Source: Candidatus Levyibacteriota bacterium (lineage in GTDB: Bacteria; Patescibacteriota; Microgenomatia; Levybacterales; UBA12049). Taken from it: 8,160 nucleotides of DNA. The translations under genes and the position numbers were made by a program. Below, piece by piece: positions 5,228-8,160 of the stretch; the first letter of the stretch is position 1; each line of letters begins with the position of its first letter. The DNA is taken from assembly GCA_003173995.1 (NCBI GenBank), contig PRDT01000037.1, positions 1 to 8,160 of the forward strand, in the 5' to 3' direction. The notes below the pieces were generated by a model. That model did not search any database and was not told where the DNA came from. It saw only the letters and a program-made list of their open reading frames with translations.

Positions 5228-5246
5228 TTCTGAATCAAGTTCAGAA
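5228..5246 (-). terminator. Hairpin after the MFS gene, possible terminator
   Basis: TTCTGAA and TTCAGAA form a perfect 7-bp stem with a 5-base loop, starting about a dozen bases after the exporter's TAA. The following bases are not a T-run (a T-rich stretch comes some 15 bases later), so intrinsic termination would be weak. The loop overlaps the -35 candidate of the structured RNA. Confidence 0.35.
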
Positions 5247-5258
5247 GACAAGAAGAAA

Positions 5259-6503
5259 TTATTCTGTCACTACCATTGCCTCATGTGGCGTATATTCATA
5301 TTTTCTAAGTGCTCTGGAAGAAAACGCCATTATACCTACGACAACTAAGGCTCCTACTCCTCCTACTGCCACAGCAGCAGGTGCACCAAGAAGTGATGCA
5401 ACCAATCCTCCTTCTAGGTCTCCAAATTTATCACCTGCAACAAAGAAAATTGCAGAAAGCGATGACATTCTCCCCATCATACTATCTGGAGTATTGAGTT
5501 GTGTTGCGGTGGAGCGAATAACAACATTCACCACATTACTTGCTCCTGATATAAAAAGTGCAAAAAGAGAAAGCGCAAATGATGTTGAAAATCCAAAGAC
5601 AATTGTTGAGAGTGCATACATTGCAATTGCAAAAAGCATAATAGGTCCCTGAAACTTCATATGATTGATAAGACGAGACATAATAATTCCCATTATCACA
5701 CCACCAAGCGCTGGAGCTGCATATAAAAGACCAAGACCTTGTGGTCCAACATGTAAAATATCTTTTGCAAAGACCGGCATCAGGATAACACAGGAAGCAA
5801 AGAGGACACTTACTGCATCAAGAAGTTTCATTGTCCATAAAATTTCTTTGGAAAATAAAAATTTAAATCCATCAGTAATTGCTCGAAAAGAAATTTCTGA
5901 TTTCTCACCTGTTGGCTCTCCACTTTGGTGAATCATAAAAATTGCACCTATCATAACAAGCGTTGAGAGTGCATCCAAAAAATAAATATTGCCAACACCA
6001 ATTGCAGCAATAAGAAATCCACCAAGTGCTGGGCCAAAAAGAGTTGACCCTTCCCACAATAACGTATAGACACTATTTGCACTTGCCAAATCTTTTCTCT
6101 CAACAAGTGTTGGGAGAAGTGCTCCTCGTGCTGGCATATCAAAAGCAACTGCTATCCAGACAAAGACTATCATCGCGTAAATAAGAAGTGGAGAAATAAA
6201 ATGAAAATAGGTACCAAAGGCAAGCATAAGAGAAGTAATCACAATAACTGGCTGGGTAACATACAAAATATGTTTGCGATTATGAACATCTGCAAAATTT
6301 CCACCAATCAAATTGAAAAGTAAAAATGGTATTCCTTGAAAAAGTCCAATAAGTCCAAGTGACAATGGTGAATGAGTCATCTCATACAAATGCCATCCTA
6401 TCGCAACAGATAGAATAGTCGATCCAACAGCAGACGTAAATTCTGCTATCCAGAAAAGTCGAAAATCACGATATTTAAATGCAGGGAAATGGGATAGGAA
6501 CAT
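5259..6503 (-). CDS. MFS exporter (EntS/MFS_3-like, 12 membrane segments)
   Basis: This 414-residue inner-membrane transporter is of normal MFS length. It opens with FKYRDFRLFWIAEFTSAVGS, as usual in the MFS_3/EntS group, and has the loop 2-3 motif GGNFADVHNRKHIL (residues 67-80, with Asp72, Arg76 and Lys77). About twelve hydrophobic segments follow, with a short charged central loop near residues 195-205 (SGEPTGEKSE) and a hydrophilic tail (RKYEYTPHEA). Members export drugs, siderophores or metabolites using the proton gradient; the substrate cannot be told. It lies 25 bases after hflX but has its own promoter inside the end of that gene. The TipA-like regulator downstream invites a drug-export link, yet no copy of its dyad is present at this promoter. 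Confidence 0.88.
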   Translation of the reverse strand: MFLSHFPAFKYRDFRLFWIAEFTSAVGSTILSVAIGWHLYEMTHSPLSLGLIGLFQGIPFLLFNLIGGNFADVHNRKHILYVTQPVIVITSLMLAFGTYFHFISPLLIYAMIVFVWIAVAFDMPARGALLPTLVERKDLASANSVYTLLWEGSTLFGPALGGFLIAAIGVGNIYFLDALSTLVMIGAIFMIHQSGEPTGEKSEISFRAITDGFKFLFSKEILWTMKLLDAVSVLFASCVILMPVFAKDILHVGPQGLGLLYAAPALGGVIMGIIMSRLINHMKFQGPIMLFAIAMYALSTIVFGFSTSFALSLFALFISGASNVVNVVIRSTATQLNTPDSMMGRMSSLSAIFFVAGDKFGDLEGGLVASLLGAPAAVAVGGVGALVVVGIMAFSSRALRKYEYTPHEAMVVTE

Positions 6504-6509
6504 CTTTTT

Positions 6510-6538
6510 ATTATAGCAGTAACAATAACTATTTTGAA
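6510..6538 (-). promoter_or_regulatory. Promoter of the MFS exporter gene
   Basis: TTCAAA (6533-6538), a 17-base spacer and a consensus TATAAT (6510-6515) preceded by TGC form an extended -10 promoter. The -35 lies in the last codons of hflX. The -10 ends 6 bases before the ATG at 6503, predicting a leaderless mRNA. The spacer is normal, unlike MerR-controlled promoters. Confidence 0.75.
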
Positions 6539-7659
6539 GCTAATTTTGTCATGTATTCTTCAATTGCTAATTTTACTGTCTCAATTCCTTCATCTGTTTT
6601 GAGAGAGATAAACAAAGGATTGAAAAGAAAATATTCTTCCCCAAGAGATTTTTTACTTATTCCATCTGCCAAATCCATTTTATTAAATACATATATTCTA
6701 TTTTTAGTATCAATTCCTAAGTCTTCTAAAATTGCCTCAACTATTTGAATTTTCTTTTGCATGTCAGGATCTGATGCATCAATGACTTGAATAAGTAGAT
6801 CGGCATGAATACTTTCCATAAGAGTGGACTTGAATGCTTGAATTAATTTTGGTGGTAAATTTTTGATAAAGCCAATGGTATCTGAAAGTAAAATTTCTTT
6901 ATGAATTTGTGGAACATAAAATTTTCCAACTGCACTATCTAGTGTTGCAAAAAGTTGGTTCTCTGCCAACTTATGCTTTCCTGTGAGACGATTAAATAGA
7001 GTTGTCTTTCCTGCATTGGTATAGCCAACAATGGAGACAGTATCCAGTCCAATTCTTTTTCGCCTTTCAAGTTGCCTCTCTCTATCTTCTGATAATTTTT
7101 TGAGTTGTTCTTCTACTTTTTTTGTTGCATTTGCCCAGTGCCTTTTCATCAACTCTGTATTTGTCTCGCCAATACCAACTGTTCCAATACCAGCAGACTG
7201 ATTGGACAAGACTTTTCCCATGCCATAAATACGAGGTCCCATATGTCGCATTTGTGCAAGTTGAATTTGTAATTTTGCCTCAGAGGTCTTGGCATGTCGA
7301 GAGAAAATAAAAAGAATTAAGTCTACTCTATCCCAAACTTCAATCGCATTGTTACTTTCAAATAATTTTCTTTTCAAATTATGCAGTTGCCCTGGTTTGG
7401 CAATACCATTAATAACTATTACATCTATTTTTTCTTCTTTTACTTTTTCTGCAACTTCCAAGACTTTTCCTGGCCCAATAAAGGTAGCACCATCTGGATT
7501 GTCAGCCCTTTGCACCACTGCATCAACAACTTGCACATTTCCTAAAGCAGTTACTAAAGACCACAATTCCTGAAGGTCTTTCATAATTGCTTCTTTTGTT
7601 GTCTTGGGTTTGGGAAGTCCCACAAGTAAAAATCTTTTTGTCTTTGGAGTATTATCCAT
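6529..7659 (-). CDS. hflX: Ribosome-associated GTPase HflX
   Basis: This 376-residue protein has the HflX domain order. The N-terminal nucleotide-binding domain (about 10-118) contains ATFIGPGKVLEVAE and the conserved WDRVDLILFIFSRHAKTSEAKLQIQLAQ run (split at about 109-136). A coiled linker (about 170-205) precedes the G domain (about 207-372): G1 GYTNAGKTT (212-220), G2 FATLD, G3 DTIGF (260-264), G4 NKMD (326-329) and G5 near SLKTDEG. HflX binds the 50S subunit and splits stalled or stress-hibernating 70S ribosomes using GTP. The usual GPGETQLE motif reads GIGETNTEL here, a mild variation. An ATG at 7665 is possible, but TATAAT ends only 2 bases before it; the ATG at 7659, 8 bases after the box, is preferred. 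It is divergent from yjbQ. Confidence 0.93.
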   Translation of the reverse strand: MDNTPKTKRFLLVGLPKPKTTKEAIMKDLQELWSLVTALGNVQVVDAVVQRADNPDGATFIGPGKVLEVAEKVKEEKIDVIVINGIAKPGQLHNLKRKLFESNNAIEVWDRVDLILFIFSRHAKTSEAKLQIQLAQMRHMGPRIYGMGKVLSNQSAGIGTVGIGETNTELMKRHWANATKKVEEQLKKLSEDRERQLERRKRIGLDTVSIVGYTNAGKTTLFNRLTGKHKLAENQLFATLDSAVGKFYVPQIHKEILLSDTIGFIKNLPPKLIQAFKSTLMESIHADLLIQVIDASDPDMQKKIQIVEAILEDLGIDTKNRIYVFNKMDLADGISKKSLGEEYFLFNPLFISLKTDEGIETVKLAIEEYMTKLASK

Positions 7660-7667
7660 ACGCATGT

Positions 7668-7676
7668 ATTATACCA
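7668..7676 (-). promoter_or_regulatory. Extended -10 promoter of hflX
   Basis: TATAAT (7668-7673) is preceded by TGG, making a TGn extended -10. No -35 match is seen at 17 bases (AAGAAA). The transcript would start about 2 bases before the ATG at 7659, so the mRNA is essentially leaderless. Confidence 0.7.
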
Positions 7677-7682
7677 ATTCCC

Positions 7683-7711
7683 TTGTATTCTTTCTTTTTT
7701 TTCGCTACAAA
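7683..7711 (+). promoter_or_regulatory. Promoter of the yjbQ-like gene
   Basis: TTGTAT (7683-7688), a 17-base spacer and TACAAA (7706-7711) form a moderate promoter whose -10 ends 6 bases before the ATG at 7718. It interlocks with the hflX promoter: the hflX -35 region lies inside this spacer, so the two divergent genes share about 58 bases. Confidence 0.5.
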
Positions 7712-7717
7712 GATAAT

Positions 7718-8113
7718 ATGGAGATCACCATCACGACTCACGAAAAAGACGAGCTTATTGATATCACTGATGAAATTGAAGAAGTATTAGAAGACCAAGA
7801 TGTTGAAAATGGTGTCTGTACCATATTTGTAAAACACAGTACATGCTGTCTGACTACCGCTGACATGGAGGAAGGAATGGAAGAAGATTTCCTTGGAGCA
7901 CTTCGCGCAATGGCACCAAAATTAGACTATATTCATCCTCATGATCCATCACATGCACCAGACCATATTCTTTCATCAATTATTGGCACTTCTCTTACAA
8001 TTCCCTTTGAGAAAAAGCAGTTAGTCTTAGGCGTCTGGCAACAGGTAGTATTGGTAGAGTTAAACGGACCACGAGACCGAACACTTCACATAACTGTCGT
8101 CGCATCTGCTTAG
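7718..8113 (+). CDS. yjbQ: YjbQ family (UPF0047) protein
   Basis: This 131-residue soluble protein covers the whole single-domain YjbQ fold. Recognisable signatures are the early FVKHSTCCLTTAD segment (family F..HTTA.L), HPHDPSHAPDHILSSIIGTSLTIPF in the middle (family H....H..SS..G.S...P) and GVWQQVVLVELNGPRDRTLHI near the end (family G.WQ.......GPR.R). The His residues of HST, HPHD and SHAPDH are the likely metal or substrate ligands. Family members form trimers; E. coli YjbQ has a weak thiamine phosphate synthase activity, but the true role is unsettled. The frame is open further upstream to 7604, but that part overlaps hflX and its promoter, so ATG 7718 is chosen. No Shine-Dalgarno site is present. 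Confidence 0.92.
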   Translation: MEITITTHEKDELIDITDEIEEVLEDQDVENGVCTIFVKHSTCCLTTADMEEGMEEDFLGALRAMAPKLDYIHPHDPSHAPDHILSSIIGTSLTIPFEKKQLVLGVWQQVVLVELNGPRDRTLHITVVASA

Positions 8114-8160
8114 TACTGGGGTACATGAGAGGGATCGTAGTAATAGTCACATAAATTTAC
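8110..8160 (-). CDS. C-terminal tail of an unidentified protein
   Basis: From the right edge the minus strand reads 16 codons, VNLCDYYYDPSHVPQY, then TAA (8110-8112). The TAA overlaps the TAG of the yjbQ gene, the same convergent stop overlap seen at 3558-3561. No start is in the window, and the piece is too short to identify. Amino-acid choice looks coding, but this rests on context. Confidence 0.4.
   Translation of the reverse strand, partial: VNLCDYYYDPSHVPQY

Noticed and set aside
4993..5238. Minus-strand 81-codon frame as a real gene
   Set aside because: No Shine-Dalgarno site or -10 before its start, an odd mixed composition, no recognisable domain, and it crosses several strong hairpins, so RNA or non-coding DNA fits better.
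6510..6540. Copy of the regulator operator at the MFS promoter
   Set aside because: The spacer is 17 bases and only a weak imperfect symmetry is seen, unlike the 21-bp dyad at 4973-4993.
1..8160. TGA recoded as Gly or Trp, as in some candidate phyla
   Set aside because: All long genes are intact under the standard bacterial code, with no in-frame TGA, and Trp uses TGG.

Overview
The window is AT-rich bacterial DNA, densely packed with short intergenic gaps. I count ten chromosomal-type genes: eight on the minus strand and two on the plus strand. The genes at both window edges are cut. The promoters are bacterial (TTGACA/TATAAT type). No in-frame TGA occurs in any of the real genes, and every visible stop is TAA or TAG, so Trp is read from TGG and there is no sign of TGA recoding. 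The gene content (small J-domain coiled-coil protein, bactofilin-like polymer-forming membrane protein, TipA-type regulator, HflX, YjbQ) and the lack of Shine-Dalgarno sites at most starts would suit a candidate phyla radiation (Patescibacteria) type bacterium. That placement is an inference; no rRNA or other marker is present.

Layout, left to right. 1-215 (minus): start of a membrane-anchored protein with a Pro/Thr linker, running off the left edge. 295-660 (minus): VOC/glyoxalase-fold protein. 745-1560 (minus): coiled-coil protein with a central J domain. 1630-2793 (minus): signal peptide, about seven to eight beta-helix turns and multiple membrane segments. 2944-3561 (plus): an unrecognised, Arg-rich, Lys-poor protein. 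3558-4157 (minus): HAD hydrolase. 4204-4959 (minus): MerR/TipA-family regulator with an apparent internal start. 5005-5203 (minus): candidate structured RNA. 5259-6503 (minus): MFS exporter. 6529-7659 (minus): HflX GTPase. 7718-8113 (plus): YjbQ family protein. 8110-8160 (minus): C-terminal tail of a further gene.

Three signals stand out. First, the TipA-like gene at 4204-4959 has a 19-bp-spaced promoter with a 21-bp dyad in and beside the spacer, as expected for MerR-type autoregulation. It also has a perfect Shine-Dalgarno site in its linker placed to start a separate 138-residue ligand-binding domain, which reproduces the TipAL/TipAS two-protein arrangement of Streptomyces. Second, most genes have a -10 box ending 6 to 8 bases before the start codon, so their mRNAs should be leaderless or nearly so; only the VOC gene and the internal TipAS start have strong Shine-Dalgarno sites. 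Third, the only sizeable gap, between the exporter and the regulator, is more GC-rich than its surroundings and carries several hairpins with a promoter-like start, suggesting an RNA of about 200 nt. A drug-response role for the exporter, regulator and HflX group is plausible but rests only on proximity; the exporter promoter does not carry the regulator's dyad.
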